NCBI RefSeq assembly: GCF_030811475.1
Contig: NZ_JAUSQV010000001.1
Coordinates: 4,138,880 to 4,202,879, forward strand
Length of the DNA: 64,000 nucleotides
Reading direction: 5' to 3'
Source of the DNA: Nakamurella flavida
Lineage (GTDB): Bacteria > Actinomycetota > Actinomycetes > Mycobacteriales > Nakamurellaceae
This document shows, piece by piece, positions 19,139 to 27,921 of the stretch. Position 1 is the first letter of the stretch. The number at the start of each line of letters is the position of its first letter. A program made the translations under genes and the position numbers. Below the pieces are notes generated by a model, which was not told where the DNA came from, did no database searches, and saw only the letters and a program-made list of their open reading frames with translations.

Positions 19139-20344
19139 TCAGTCGGGCAGCAGCGGCATCTCCACCGCCGCCCGACCGACCAGGGCGGCCCGGGTGAGCG
19201 ATGCGCCGCCGAACCGCTTGCGGACGACGTCCATCGCCGTGTCCAGAGCCGTGCCGTCGGCCTGGTCGAACGGGAGGGCGAGCTGGGTCTCGCCGTCGGA
19301 GTCCAGGTTGCCGACGGACACCCCGATCAGGGTCAGCCCACGGTCCAGGATCATCGGCCCGGCCTCGACCAGCAGTCGGCGAGCGGCACCGAGCACGGTG
19401 TCGGTGTGGTCGGTGGCCCGGTCCAGGGTGTGCGAGCGGGTCGCGCGGGTGTAGTCGGCGAACCGGAACCGCAGCGTCACCGTGCGACCGGCCCGCTCGG
19501 CCGTCCGCATGCGTCGGGTCACCCGGTCGACCAGACCGGCCAGGGTCGCCTCGATCTCGGCCAGGTCCGTCCGGCGCCGGCCCAGGGCGCACTGGGCCCC
19601 CATCGACCGACGACGCCGCCCGACCTGGACCGGCCGGGGATCGTGGTTGTGGGCCAGCGCGTGCAGGTGGCGACCTGATCCCGGACTGAGCAGGGCGACC
19701 AGGGCCGCCTCGCCGACCGCCGCGACATCGCCCACGGTGCGCAGCCCGCACCCGTGGAGTCGGGCCGTGGTCACCGCGCCGACCCCCCACAGCCGCTGCA
19801 CGGCCAGCGGGTGCAGGAACTCCAGCTCGCCGTCCGGCGGGACGACGAGCAGTCCGTCCGGCTTGGCCACCCCGCTGGCCACCTTGGCCAGGAACTTCGT
19901 CCGGGCCACCCCGACGGTGATGGCCAGGCCCACCCGCTCCTGCACCGCGCGGCGCAACCGGGCGGCGATCTCCGGCGGGCTGCCGGAGACCCGACGCAGG
20001 CCGCCGACGTCCAGGAACGCCTCGTCGATGGAGATGCCCTCCACCAGTGGAGTGGTGTCGTGGAAGACCGTGAAGACGTCCCGGCTGGCCTGCGTGTAGG
20101 CCTCGAACCGGGGTGGCACCACGATGGCCTCCGGACACGCGCGCCGGGCCGCCGATCCCGCCATCGCCGTCCGCACGCCGCGCGCCTTCGCCTCGTAGCT
20201 GGCGGCGAGCACCACCCCGCCGCCCACGATCACCGGTCGGCCGCGCAGGCCCGGATCGTCCCGCTGCTCGACGGAGGCGAAGAACGCGTCCAGATCCGCG
20301 TGCAGGATGCTGGCCCCGCGGGCAGTGGCGACGGACACGAACAC
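19139..20344 (-). CDS. dinB: DNA polymerase IV (Y-family translesion polymerase)
   Basis: 401-aa lesion-bypass polymerase. Catalytic carboxylates are in ILHADLDAFFASVEQ (about D18) and GISIDEAFLDV; LWGVG and the helix-hairpin-helix follow, then the little-finger domain. It ends in a hydrophobic, non-canonical tail (EMPLLPD) with a possible beta-clamp motif TQLALPF nearby. The GTG start at 20344 lies inside a LexA box (20338-20351), so expression is very likely DNA-damage-inducible. It converges on the cyclase gene. SOS control of a Y-family polymerase is expected, which supports the call. Confidence 0.95.
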   Translation of the reverse strand: MFVSVATARGASILHADLDAFFASVEQRDDPGLRGRPVIVGGGVVLAASYEAKARGVRTAMAGSAARRACPEAIVVPPRFEAYTQASRDVFTVFHDTTPLVEGISIDEAFLDVGGLRRVSGSPPEIAARLRRAVQERVGLAITVGVARTKFLAKVASGVAKPDGLLVVPPDGELEFLHPLAVQRLWGVGAVTTARLHGCGLRTVGDVAAVGEAALVALLSPGSGRHLHALAHNHDPRPVQVGRRRRSMGAQCALGRRRTDLAEIEATLAGLVDRVTRRMRTAERAGRTVTLRFRFADYTRATRSHTLDRATDHTDTVLGAARRLLVEAGPMILDRGLTLIGVSVGNLDSDGETQLALPFDQADGTALDTAMDVVRKRFGGASLTRAALVGRAAVEMPLLPD

Positions 20345-20351
20345 ATGTTCG
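20338..20351 (-). promoter_or_regulatory. LexA (SOS) box overlapping the dinB start codon
   Basis: CGAAC-N4-GTTCG is a perfect dyad matching the actinobacterial/Bacillus-type LexA consensus. On the minus strand the right half-site itself supplies the GTGTTCG that begins dinB. TATGCG just upstream is a possible -10 box. LexA bound here would cover promoter and start codon together. Confidence 0.8.
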
Positions 20352-20356
20352 CATAC

Positions 20357-20370
20357 CCGTTCGTGAACGG
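20357..20370. repeat. Perfect short palindrome beside the LexA box
   Basis: CCGTTC-GT-GAACGG lies 5 bp beyond the LexA box, in the dinB upstream region. Its half-sites are in the opposite orientation to a LexA box, so it is not a second copy by consensus. It may be another operator or a chance dyad. Confidence 0.35.
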
Positions 20371-20427
20371 CCAGGACGGAGCCGGCCGGGGCGGGGTGCG
20401 ATCAGGGGCAGGGTGGAGTCGGATCGG

Positions 20428-21300
20428 TCAGTCGGCGGTCAGCCACCCCCGGGTGGCGCCCAGGACCCGGTCGCCGTCCAGATCGGCCAGCGACAGGCCG
20501 GCGAACGCGCGCGCCGCCGTCCCGGTCTGCCAGCGGAAGCGGGGTGTGGTCGTGGTGGACGCCTCGACCACCACGGCGGCCGCGTCCTCGGGTGCCTGGG
20601 CGGCGGCGAACGCCGCGGCCGACCGGCTCAGGTAGGCGGCGAGCAGCGGGTGGTAGTCCGCCGGCAGGTCGGCGGGCATGGGCGATGCGTCCGTGGGGCC
20701 GGCGCCGGGCAGACCGACCGCGTTGGCGACGAAGTCACTGGCCACCGCGGCCGGTTCCACCACGCTGACCGTGATGCCGAACCGGGCCACCACGGGGGCC
20801 AGGGACTGCATCAGGCCCTCGACGGCGAACTTCGCCCCGCAGTACGCGTCCGCGAAGGGCTGCCCGACCACGCCTCCGACGCTGGTCACCGTGACGATCC
20901 GGCCCGACCCGCGCCGGCGCATCCCCGGCAGGACCAGCCGGGTCAGGGCGGCGACCGCCAGGTAGTTGACGTCCAGTTGGTCCCGCAGGTCAGCGGTGCT
21001 CAGCTGCTCCAGGGTGGCCACCGACCCGCGTCCGGCGTTGTTGACCAGCACGTCGATGCCCCCGTGGTCGGCCTCGATCGCCTGGACGAGCTCGGCGGCG
21101 CCGTGCTCGTCGGTGACGTCCAGCGCTCGGACGTCCAGCCGGTCGGCGGCCGGCCCGGCCAGGCGGCGCACCGTGTCGGCGCGGGTGGTGTCGCGGACGG
21201 TGGCCACCACCCGGGCGCCCGAGCGGGCGAACTGTGCGGCGGCGTGGGCGCCGATACCGCTGGAGGTGCCGGTCACCAGCACCACGGGTCCGTCGGTCAT
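20428..21300 (-). CDS. Short-chain dehydrogenase/reductase
   Basis: 290-aa classical-type SDR. The cofactor motif TGTSSGIG is at about residues 10-17, NNAG near 85, catalytic Ser in VTSVGG and the YxxxK pair in AYCGAKFAVE. The Arg in the next segment (TVRD) suggests NADP(H) preference. Substrate unknown. An AGGAGG element precedes the ATG at 21300, which rules out the longer in-frame start at 21408. It lies upstream of dinB on the same strand with an 83-bp gap holding dinB's own control region. Confidence 0.85.
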   Translation of the reverse strand: MTDGPVVLVTGTSSGIGAHAAAQFARSGARVVATVRDTTRADTVRRLAGPAADRLDVRALDVTDEHGAAELVQAIEADHGGIDVLVNNAGRGSVATLEQLSTADLRDQLDVNYLAVAALTRLVLPGMRRRGSGRIVTVTSVGGVVGQPFADAYCGAKFAVEGLMQSLAPVVARFGITVSVVEPAAVASDFVANAVGLPGAGPTDASPMPADLPADYHPLLAAYLSRSAAAFAAAQAPEDAAAVVVEASTTTTPRFRWQTGTAARAFAGLSLADLDGDRVLGATRGWLTAD

Positions 21301-21660
21301 CTGTCCTCCTGGTCCACGGGGGCGTGGGTCGGTTCCCGCCCCGCCCGGAATGATCCACACCGGCGGTCGTTGCCCGGTGTGGGACGGACCGTGTGGGATA
21401 CTGAGCACGGTCCGTCATCGGTCTCACCGATGTGGACCCGGCAGGGTCGGGCTCCCGACCGGGCTGATCAGGTGCGTGTGACACCGGGTCGGCTGGGGTG
21501 GGTCGCGTCGATCGGCCGGCAGACCGACCGAAGACTTCCCGCACTCCGCGGGTCCGATGATCGCTCATCGTGGCCGCGGGACGGCGGACCAGAACATTTC
21601 AGGGTTCCTGTGCGGCCGCGTCCAGAACGCGCCCGGGGCCCCCGGAGAGGAACCGTATTC
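21301..21660. other. Divergent control region, SDR / rne, with dyads
   Basis: 360 bp without a gene. It holds the SDR ribosome binding site, an 11-bp perfect inverted repeat at 21383-21416 whose 12-nt spacer contains GATACT, and a second small dyad at 21416-21432 (CATCGGT-CTC-ACCGATG). A long rne leader of about 250 nt is possible. On the minus strand GATCAT could be the SDR -10. Confidence 0.5.
21383..21416. repeat. 11-bp perfect inverted repeat, candidate operator for rne
   Basis: GACGGACCGTG at 21383-21393 is repeated inverted at 21406-21416. The intervening 12 nt contain GATACT, a possible rne -10 box. The layout fits either a dimeric repressor site over a promoter or a 5' UTR hairpin. 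Confidence 0.5.
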
Positions 21661-24600
21661 ATGCCCGATGTCCCCACCACCGCACTCGACGAGGCCCTGG
21701 CCGCGTTGCCCGCCCGTCCCCGGGTGCACCAGCTCGCCAAGGCCGCCGGCCTGACGACCAAGCAGCTGCTCCCGTTGCTGGCCGCTCGCGGGATCACCGT
21801 GACCTCCGTCCAGGCCGCGGTCGACGGCGCCGTCGCCCGGGAGCTGCTGGGTGAGCTGGTCGGTGGTGCCCCCGCGGCCGCCACCACCGCGCCCGCGCCG
21901 GAGGTCCCCGCCGTGCCGGAGACGCCGCCCATCCTCGGTGCCGCCATCTCGCCCCTCTTCCTGCCGCCCGCGGCCGGGGAGACGCCGGCCCGCGCGACGC
22001 CCGGAGACGAGGCCACCGACGAGCCTGCCCCGCGCCGCCGCCGGGGCCGGACCCCGCGACGCGCGGCGGAGTCGGACGACCAGGCCACCCTGGAGAGCAC
22101 CACGACCGACGGGGCCGATGCCGGCGCGCCGGTGGCCGACAGCACCCCGCCCGCCACCGCCGAGACCACCGCCTCGACCGACACCTCTTCGACCGACACC
22201 ACTTCGACCGACACCACCGGTGACGACCGGGGTGGCGACGAGGACGCCGCCGCACTCGACGACGAGGCGGGCGGGCGGGGCCGCCGCCGCCGCCGCGGCC
22301 GCCGTGGCCGGGGCCGCGTGCAGGACGACGACAGCACCACCACGGACGCCGACGACACCGTGGGCGAGGACGGCGGCGACGCCCCGGCCACCGCTCCCGA
22401 CTCCGAGGCGGACACCGACGACGCCCCGGAGGAGGTCGCCACCGGGCGAACCCCCCGGGCGCGCCGCTCCCGCCGCCGTTCCGGCCGCGGCGGGCAGGCC
22501 GACACCGGGGACGACGCCTCCACCGACGACGCCGCCGGTGACGACGAGGACGAGGACGCGGACCGGCGTCCCGGCTCGGACGGCCGCCCCGCAGAGGATT
22601 CCGACCGTGGCGGCGCCGCCCGTGACGACGACGGGGACGACGAGAAGGACGACGACGAGAAGGACCGTGACGACAAGGACGGTGAGGAGGACGACGACCG
22701 CACCGGTCAGGGCACCCGCCGCCGCCGTCGCCGCCGCCGTCGCAGCACCAACGACGACGCTCCGCACGAGGACGATCCCGACAACACCGTCGTGCACGTC
22801 CGCGAACCCCGCGCCCCGCGCACCGAGGTGGCGCTGCAGTCGGCCGCCTCCGCCGCGTCCGAGGTGCAGGGCATCCGCGGGTCGACCCGGCTCGAGGCCA
22901 AACGCCAGCGTCGCCGGGACTCCCGGGACTCCTCCCGTCGCCGTCCGGCGATCCTGTCCGAGGCCGAGTTCCTGGCCCGCCGGGAATCGGTGGAGCGCGT
23001 CATGGCCGTCCGGCAGCGCGGTGACCTGGCCCAGGTCGCCCTGCTCGAGGACGGTGGGCTCGTCGAGCACTTCGTCTCCCGGGCCGGCACCGCGTCGATG
23101 ATCGGCAGCATCTTCCTGGGCAAGGTGCAGAACGTGCTGCCCTCCATGGAGGCGGCGTTCGTCGACATCGGGCGCGGCCGCAACGCCGTGCTCTACGCCG
23201 GTGAGGTCAACTGGGAGCTGGCCGGCCTGCACGGCAAGGCCCGGCGCATCGAGACCGCGCTGTCCAGCGGCGACACCGTGCTGGCCCAGGTCTCCAAGGA
23301 CCCGGTCGGGCACAAGGGCGCCCGGCTCACCACCCAGATCTCGCTGCCCGGACGCTTCCTGGTCTACGTCCCGGCCGGCGGGGCCACCGGCATCTCCCGC
23401 AAGCTCCCGGACACCGAGCGCAAGCGCCTCAAGGGCATCCTCGACCGCATCGTGCCCGCCGACGCCGGGGTGATCATCCGCACGGCCGCCGAGGGGGTTC
23501 CCGAGGAGGAGCTGATCCGCGACGTCGAGCGGTTGACCGCGCAGTGGCAGGACATCACCACCCGCGCCGAGGCCAAGCAGGCCGCGCCGACCCAGCTGTC
23601 CGAGGAGCCCGACACCCTCATCAAGGTCATCCGTGACCTGTTCAACTCCGACATCTCGGCGCTGGTCATCGACGGTGAGCAGGCCTACGACTCGGTGAAG
23701 CAGTACGTCGACCAGGTCGCGCCGGAATTGGCCGACCGGGTCTCCCGTTACTCCGGCGACCACGCTGACGTGTTCGCCGCCTACCGAGTGGACGAGCAGA
23801 TCGCCAAGGCCCTGGAACGCAAGGTCCACCTGCCCTCGGGCGGATCGTTGGTCATCGACCGCACCGAGGCCATGACGGTCATCGACGTCAACACCGGGAA
23901 GTACACCGGCTCGGGCGGCAACCTCGAGGAGACCGTCACCAAGAACAACCTGGAGGCGGCCGAGGAGGTCGTCCGCCAGCTCCGCCTGCGGGACATCGGC
24001 GGCATCATCGTCGTCGACTTCATCGACATGGTGCTCGAAGCGAACCGGGAGCTGGTCATGCGCCGGCTCACCGAGTGCCTGGGCCGGGACCGCAGTCGCC
24101 ACCAGGTCGCCGAGGTGACCTCGCTGGGTCTGGTGCAGATGACCCGCAAGCGGATGGGCACCGGGCTGGTGGAGGCGTTCTCCGAGCCCTGTCCGACCTG
24201 CCACGGTCGTGGTGTCGTGCTGCACGACGAGCCGGTCGACCCCGCGACGATCGAGGAGGCCCCGCAGGAGCGGCGCGCCCCCAAGGCCCGCCGCGGACGT
24301 GGCCGCGAGGTCGCGGACACCCCGCCGGTACGCACGGTCCCCGTCGCCGCCGTCCGCCCGCCGGATCTGCGCGGCCCCAAGCCGCGGACCCGTCGGGAGG
24401 AGACCGGCGAGGACCTGCTCGAGCTCGTCGCCGACCTGGACGGGCGGTCCTCCGAGGGGACCCCCGCGGGAACGGACGCGAGTCACGAGATCGAGCCGCT
24501 CGACCTGACGGCGCTCGGCCTGGACGCCCTGATCCCGGAGGCGGAGGCCGAGCTGGTCGACGACGGGCCCGCGACCGCGGTCGACGCCGGGCCGGCCGAG

Positions 24601-25308
24601 GTGCCGGACGCGCCGACCATGGAACTGGGCGCGGACGAGGTGGGCGCGGTGGAGATCGCCGTCCCGGCCGGCGCCGACGCGACGGACGACGGCGAGCGGC
24701 CGGGGCGTGGCCGGCGCGGTGCGCGTCGGGGCCGCCCCACCCAGGACGACTCCTGGTCTCGGGACGCCGCCGCTTCCGCGGCGGTCGCCGCGGTGCAGTC
24801 GGCCGGTCCCAGCTCGCTGGCCACCGTCGAACGCCCGGTCCGGCGCAGCAACCGGATCGCCGGGGCGCCCGACACCTCGACCGACGCCGAAGCGGGGCGT
24901 GCGGACCGTTCGCCCGTCCCGGAGACCGGCACGTCCGGTCCGTCCGAATCCGCTGTGGCGACACCCGCAGCGGCGGCCGCGACCGAGCCGGCGGCGGCCC
25001 GGCCCCGGCGTCGACGGGCCGCGGGTCGTCCCGCCGGAGCGCCGGCCACCGCCGCGGCCGTCGACATCGTGCTGACGCCCCCGACGGAGGTCCGGGTCGA
25101 CCCGGCACCGGCGACGCCGCCCCCGGCGGCGCCGGGCGACAGCCAGCAGGCCGACACCCCGCAGACCGACAGCCAGCAGACCGAGGCCCCGCAGGTCGGC
25201 ACGGACACACCGGCGGCGGCGGCCGCTCCGCGTCGTCGGCGGGCCGCGTCGCGGCCGGCCGGCCCGGCAGCCACCGTCCCGGCACCGGACACGGCGGGGC
25301 CGGCATGA
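21661..25308 (+). CDS. rne: Ribonuclease E/G with IF2_N-like N-terminus and long disordered arms
   Basis: 1215-aa endoribonuclease for mRNA turnover and rRNA/tRNA processing. Order: an IF2_N-like helical domain (about 10-60, with VHQLAKAAGLTTKQLL); an Asp/Glu/Arg/Thr-rich disordered region (about 80-430); an S1 RNA-binding domain (about 478-560); and the RNase E/G catalytic core. Core metal ligands are D742 (VIDVNTG) and D786 (VVDFID). The zinc-link CPTCHGRG (C844, C847) follows, then a second low-complexity arm to the end. Actinobacterial RNase E usually has the catalytic core central like this. Upstream GAGAGG supports the ATG at 21661. Short T-D-T-T/S repeats near residue 175 come from a 15-bp DNA repeat. 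Confidence 0.95.
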   Translation: MPDVPTTALDEALAALPARPRVHQLAKAAGLTTKQLLPLLAARGITVTSVQAAVDGAVARELLGELVGGAPAAATTAPAPEVPAVPETPPILGAAISPLFLPPAAGETPARATPGDEATDEPAPRRRRGRTPRRAAESDDQATLESTTTDGADAGAPVADSTPPATAETTASTDTSSTDTTSTDTTGDDRGGDEDAAALDDEAGGRGRRRRRGRRGRGRVQDDDSTTTDADDTVGEDGGDAPATAPDSEADTDDAPEEVATGRTPRARRSRRRSGRGGQADTGDDASTDDAAGDDEDEDADRRPGSDGRPAEDSDRGGAARDDDGDDEKDDDEKDRDDKDGEEDDDRTGQGTRRRRRRRRRSTNDDAPHEDDPDNTVVHVREPRAPRTEVALQSAASAASEVQGIRGSTRLEAKRQRRRDSRDSSRRRPAILSEAEFLARRESVERVMAVRQRGDLAQVALLEDGGLVEHFVSRAGTASMIGSIFLGKVQNVLPSMEAAFVDIGRGRNAVLYAGEVNWELAGLHGKARRIETALSSGDTVLAQVSKDPVGHKGARLTTQISLPGRFLVYVPAGGATGISRKLPDTERKRLKGILDRIVPADAGVIIRTAAEGVPEEELIRDVERLTAQWQDITTRAEAKQAAPTQLSEEPDTLIKVIRDLFNSDISALVIDGEQAYDSVKQYVDQVAPELADRVSRYSGDHADVFAAYRVDEQIAKALERKVHLPSGGSLVIDRTEAMTVIDVNTGKYTGSGGNLEETVTKNNLEAAEEVVRQLRLRDIGGIIVVDFIDMVLEANRELVMRRLTECLGRDRSRHQVAEVTSLGLVQMTRKRMGTGLVEAFSEPCPTCHGRGVVLHDEPVDPATIEEAPQERRAPKARRGRGREVADTPPVRTVPVAAVRPPDLRGPKPRTRREETGEDLLELVADLDGRSSEGTPAGTDASHEIEPLDLTALGLDALIPEAEAELVDDGPATAVDAGPAEVPDAPTMELGADEVGAVEIAVPAGADATDDGERPGRGRRGARRGRPTQDDSWSRDAAASAAVAAVQSAGPSSLATVERPVRRSNRIAGAPDTSTDAEAGRADRSPVPETGTSGPSESAVATPAAAAATEPAAARPRRRRAAGRPAGAPATAAAVDIVLTPPTEVRVDPAPATPPPAAPGDSQQADTPQTDSQQTEAPQVGTDTPAAAAAPRRRRAASRPAGPAATVPAPDTAGPA

Positions 25309-25395
25309 CCGGGCTCGCGTGACCGGACGAGCGTGACGGACGGCGTCCCCGGCGGTTTGCCGGGGACGTCCCCGATCGCGTATCGTCAGAGGTCG

Positions 25396-25415
25396 GCCCG
25401 CTGCGTGCAGCGGGC
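25396..25415 (+). promoter_or_regulatory. Stable hairpin in the rplU leader
   Basis: An 8-bp perfect stem (GCCCGCTG / CAGCGGGC) with the 4-nt loop CGTG lies 126 nt before rplU. No U-run follows, so it is not an obvious terminator for rne. It may be the rne terminator or part of an L21/L27 autoregulatory leader. Confidence 0.4.
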
Positions 25416-25540
25416 TTCGCGGTGCCCAGGACCGGCTCACGTCGTCCGGGCGCCCACCGAGGACACATCCGCAGGCCCATTCCGGCCGGCAGGGTGCGAA
25501 CACCACAGGCAGATTCGACAGGCAGGAAGGCGCGTTCACG

Positions 25541-25858
25541 ATGTACGCGATCGTCAAGACCGGCGGCAAGCAGTACAAGGTCGCCGAGGGTGACGTCATC
25601 GAGATCGAGAAGCTCGAGGGTGAGCCCGGCGTTGCCGTGACCCTGCCGGCTGTCCTGGTCGTCGACGGCGCAGAGGTGACCGCGGACGCGGCCGCACTGG
25701 CCGGTGTCACGGTGTCCGGCGAGGTCGTCGCCCACACCAAGGGCCCCAAGATCGTCATCCACAAGTTCAAGAACAAGACCGGGTACCACAAGCGCCAGGG
25801 GCACCGCCAGCCGCTGACGCAGGTCCTGGTCACCGGCATCGCCGTCTCCGCCGGCTGA
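25541..25858 (+). CDS. rplU: 50S ribosomal protein L21
   Basis: 105-aa large-subunit protein binding 23S rRNA. It starts [18 protein letters not shown] and contains the [16 protein letters not shown] basic signature. Length normal. AGGAAGG lies upstream. It is followed after 14 bp by rpmA and then obgE, the near-universal L21-L27-Obg order. Confidence 0.98.
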   Translation: MYAIVKTGGKQYKVAEGDVIEIEKLEGEPGVAVTLPAVLVVDGAEVTADAAALAGVTVSGEVVAHTKGPKIVIHKFKNKTGYHKRQGHRQPLTQVLVTGIAVSAG

Positions 25859-25872
25859 GAGAGGGATTCGAC

Positions 25873-26166
25873 ATGGCACACAAAAAGGGCGCATCCAGCT
25901 CTCGCAACGGTCGCGACTCCAACGCCCAGTACCTGGGCGTGAAGCGCTTCGGCGGCCAGACCGTCGGCGCCGGCGAGATCCTCATCCGCCAGCGCGGCAC
26001 CAAGTTCCACCCGGGAGTCGGCGTGGGCCGCGGCAAGGACGACACCCTGTTCGCCCTCACCGCCGGTGTCGTCGAGTTCGGCAGCAAGCGTGGCCGCAAG
26101 ACCGTCAACATCGCGATCCCGGCCGCTCCGGTCGCCGAGCTCGTCACCGCCGACGCGGGCGTCTGA
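25873..26166 (+). CDS. rpmA: 50S ribosomal protein L27
   Basis: 97-aa protein near the peptidyl-transferase centre. It begins [16 protein letters not shown], so it lacks the cleavable N-terminal extension seen in Firmicutes. The [14 protein letters not shown] block is conserved. GAGAGGG serves as ribosome binding site. A strong terminator follows 24 nt after its stop. Confidence 0.98.
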   Translation: MAHKKGASSSRNGRDSNAQYLGVKRFGGQTVGAGEILIRQRGTKFHPGVGVGRGKDDTLFALTAGVVEFGSKRGRKTVNIAIPAAPVAELVTADAGV

Positions 26167-26190
26167 GTTCGGGCACGGTCGACAGACCCT

Positions 26191-26229
26191 CGCCAGGGGC
26201 GGTCCCGTTCTACGGGGCCGCCCCTGGCG
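26191..26229 (+). terminator. Strong hairpin terminator after rplU-rpmA
   Basis: A 12-bp perfect stem (26191-26202 with 26218-26229) encloses a further 5-bp stem CCCGT/ACGGG. It separates the ribosomal genes from obgE, which then needs its own promoter or read-through. Confidence 0.8.
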
Positions 26230-26378
26230 GCATTTCCGGGCCCGGATCCTCGGGTGCGGTGCAGGACAGGGCCGCGTGGGGTTCGCCCGCCACGCAGTCC
26301 AGCCGGACATTCCGGTGAAGCGATCGGGGACCGGTCGGGTGCGAGCCCGACCGGTGCCCAGCACAGAAGGAGAACTCC

Positions 26379-27848
26379 ATGGCACGGTTCGTGGATCGTG
26401 CCGTTCTGCACCTGCAGGCCGGCGACGGCGGTGACGGATGTTCCTCCGTCCATCGCGAGAAGTTCCGGCCGCTGGGCGGCCCCGACGGCGGTGACGGGGG
26501 CAATGGCGGTGACGTGACGCTGACCGTCGACGCCAATGTGCACACCCTGCTGGACTTCCACTTCCGGCCCCACGCGAAGGCCGGTAACGGGAAGCCCGGT
26601 GCCGGGGACAGTCGCGACGGAGCCAACGGCACCAGCCTCGACCTGGCCGTGCCGGACGGCACCGTCGTGCTGTCCGAGTCCGGCGAGATGCTGGCCGACC
26701 TCACCGGGGCCGGCACCCAGTACGTCGCCGCCCGCGGTGGCCGCGGTGGGCTCGGCAATGCCGCGCTGGCCTCCCGTGCCCGCCGCGCCCCCGGCTTCGC
26801 CCTCCTCGGCGAGGAGGGCGAGATCGCCGAGATCGTGCTCGAGCTGAAGTCCGTGGCCGACGTGGGTCTCGTCGGCTTCCCCAGTGCGGGCAAGTCGTCC
26901 CTGGTCTCGGTGCTGTCCGCGGCCCGGCCGAAGGTGGCCGACTACCCGTTCACCACCCTGGAGCCCAACCTGGGTGTGGTGACCGCCGGAGAGCAGGTCT
27001 TCACCATCGCCGACGTGCCCGGTCTCATCCCGGGCGCGAGCCAGGGCCGTGGGCTCGGGCTGGAGTTCCTCCGGCACATCGAGCGGTGCTCCGTGCTGGC
27101 CCACGTGGTGGACTGCGCGACGTTCGAGGGCAACCGCGACCCGGCCGGCGACATCGCCGCGCTGGAGTCCGAGTTGGCCCAGTACACCCCGTCGCTGGCC
27201 ACCGATCTGGCCGACAAGCCCCGCCTGGTGGTGCTGAACAAGATCGACATCCCCGAGGCCCGGGAGCTGGCGGAGTTCGTCAAGCCCGATCTCGAGGCGG
27301 CCGGCTACCAGGTCTTCATGATCTCGACCGCGACGCACGAGGGGCTGCCCGCCCTGCGGTACGCGCTCGCCCAGGCCGTCGTGGCCGACCGGGTCAACCG
27401 GCCCGCCGCTCCGGCGGCACGCATCGTGCTGCGTCCCCGGGCGGTCAACGACCAGCAGTTCGAGGTGTTGCCCGATCCGGAGCAGGACGGCGCGTTCATC
27501 GTGCTCGGGGAACGCCCGGTGCGCTGGATCCGGCAGACCGACTTCAACAACGACGAGGCCATCGGGTATCTGGCCGACCGGTTGGCCCGGCTCGGTGTCG
27601 AGGACGCGCTGGCCAAGGCGGGCGCGGTCGCGGGTGCCCCGGTCACCATCGGCGGCATCACCTTCGACTGGGAACCGACCACCGGCGGTGGCATGGCGTA
27701 CATCAAGAGCGAACGCGGCACCGACATCCGGTTGGACCAGACCGACCGGATCGGCGCCCTGGAGCGCAAGGCGCTGCACCGGTTGCGGCGCGGCCTGGAC
27801 GTCGACGACTACCGGACCGACCAGGAGCCCCCGGGCAGTCGACGCTGA
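26379..27848 (+). CDS. obgE: GTPase Obg/CgtA
   Basis: 489-aa essential ribosome-associated GTPase. The glycine-rich Obg fold covers residues 1-158 ([19 protein letters not shown]). The G domain has G1 GFPSAGKSS (166-174), G2 TTLEPNLG, G3 DVPGL (212-216) and G4 NKID. A C-terminal OCT domain spans about 345-430. GAAGGAGA precedes the ATG. The order L21-L27-Obg-ProB-ProA is conserved in actinobacteria. Confidence 0.98.
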   Translation: MARFVDRAVLHLQAGDGGDGCSSVHREKFRPLGGPDGGDGGNGGDVTLTVDANVHTLLDFHFRPHAKAGNGKPGAGDSRDGANGTSLDLAVPDGTVVLSESGEMLADLTGAGTQYVAARGGRGGLGNAALASRARRAPGFALLGEEGEIAEIVLELKSVADVGLVGFPSAGKSSLVSVLSAARPKVADYPFTTLEPNLGVVTAGEQVFTIADVPGLIPGASQGRGLGLEFLRHIERCSVLAHVVDCATFEGNRDPAGDIAALESELAQYTPSLATDLADKPRLVVLNKIDIPEARELAEFVKPDLEAAGYQVFMISTATHEGLPALRYALAQAVVADRVNRPAAPAARIVLRPRAVNDQQFEVLPDPEQDGAFIVLGERPVRWIRQTDFNNDEAIGYLADRLARLGVEDALAKAGAVAGAPVTIGGITFDWEPTTGGGMAYIKSERGTDIRLDQTDRIGALERKALHRLRRGLDVDDYRTDQEPPGSRR

Positions 27849-27849
27849 G

Positions 27850-27877
27850 GACTCGCGAGCCGGGAGGTTCGCGAGTC
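27850..27877 (+). terminator. Hairpin between obgE and proB
   Basis: GACTCGCGA at 27850-27858 pairs perfectly with TCGCGAGTC at 27869-27877 around a 10-nt loop. It starts 2 nt after the obgE stop, so it is a terminator or partial attenuator ahead of proB. Confidence 0.5.
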
Positions 27878-27921
27878 GCGTGGTCGACGAGCTGGGGTCA
27901 GGAGCAGAGGGCAGTGAGGGC

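Noticed and set aside
20357-20370. A second LexA box
   Set aside because: Half-sites are in the reverse order (GTTC...GAAC) relative to the LexA consensus.
21565-26385. A 1606-aa open frame on the minus strand opposite rne, rplU, rpmA
   Set aside because: Antisense shadow of high-GC coding sequence; low-complexity translation and clear real genes on the plus strand.
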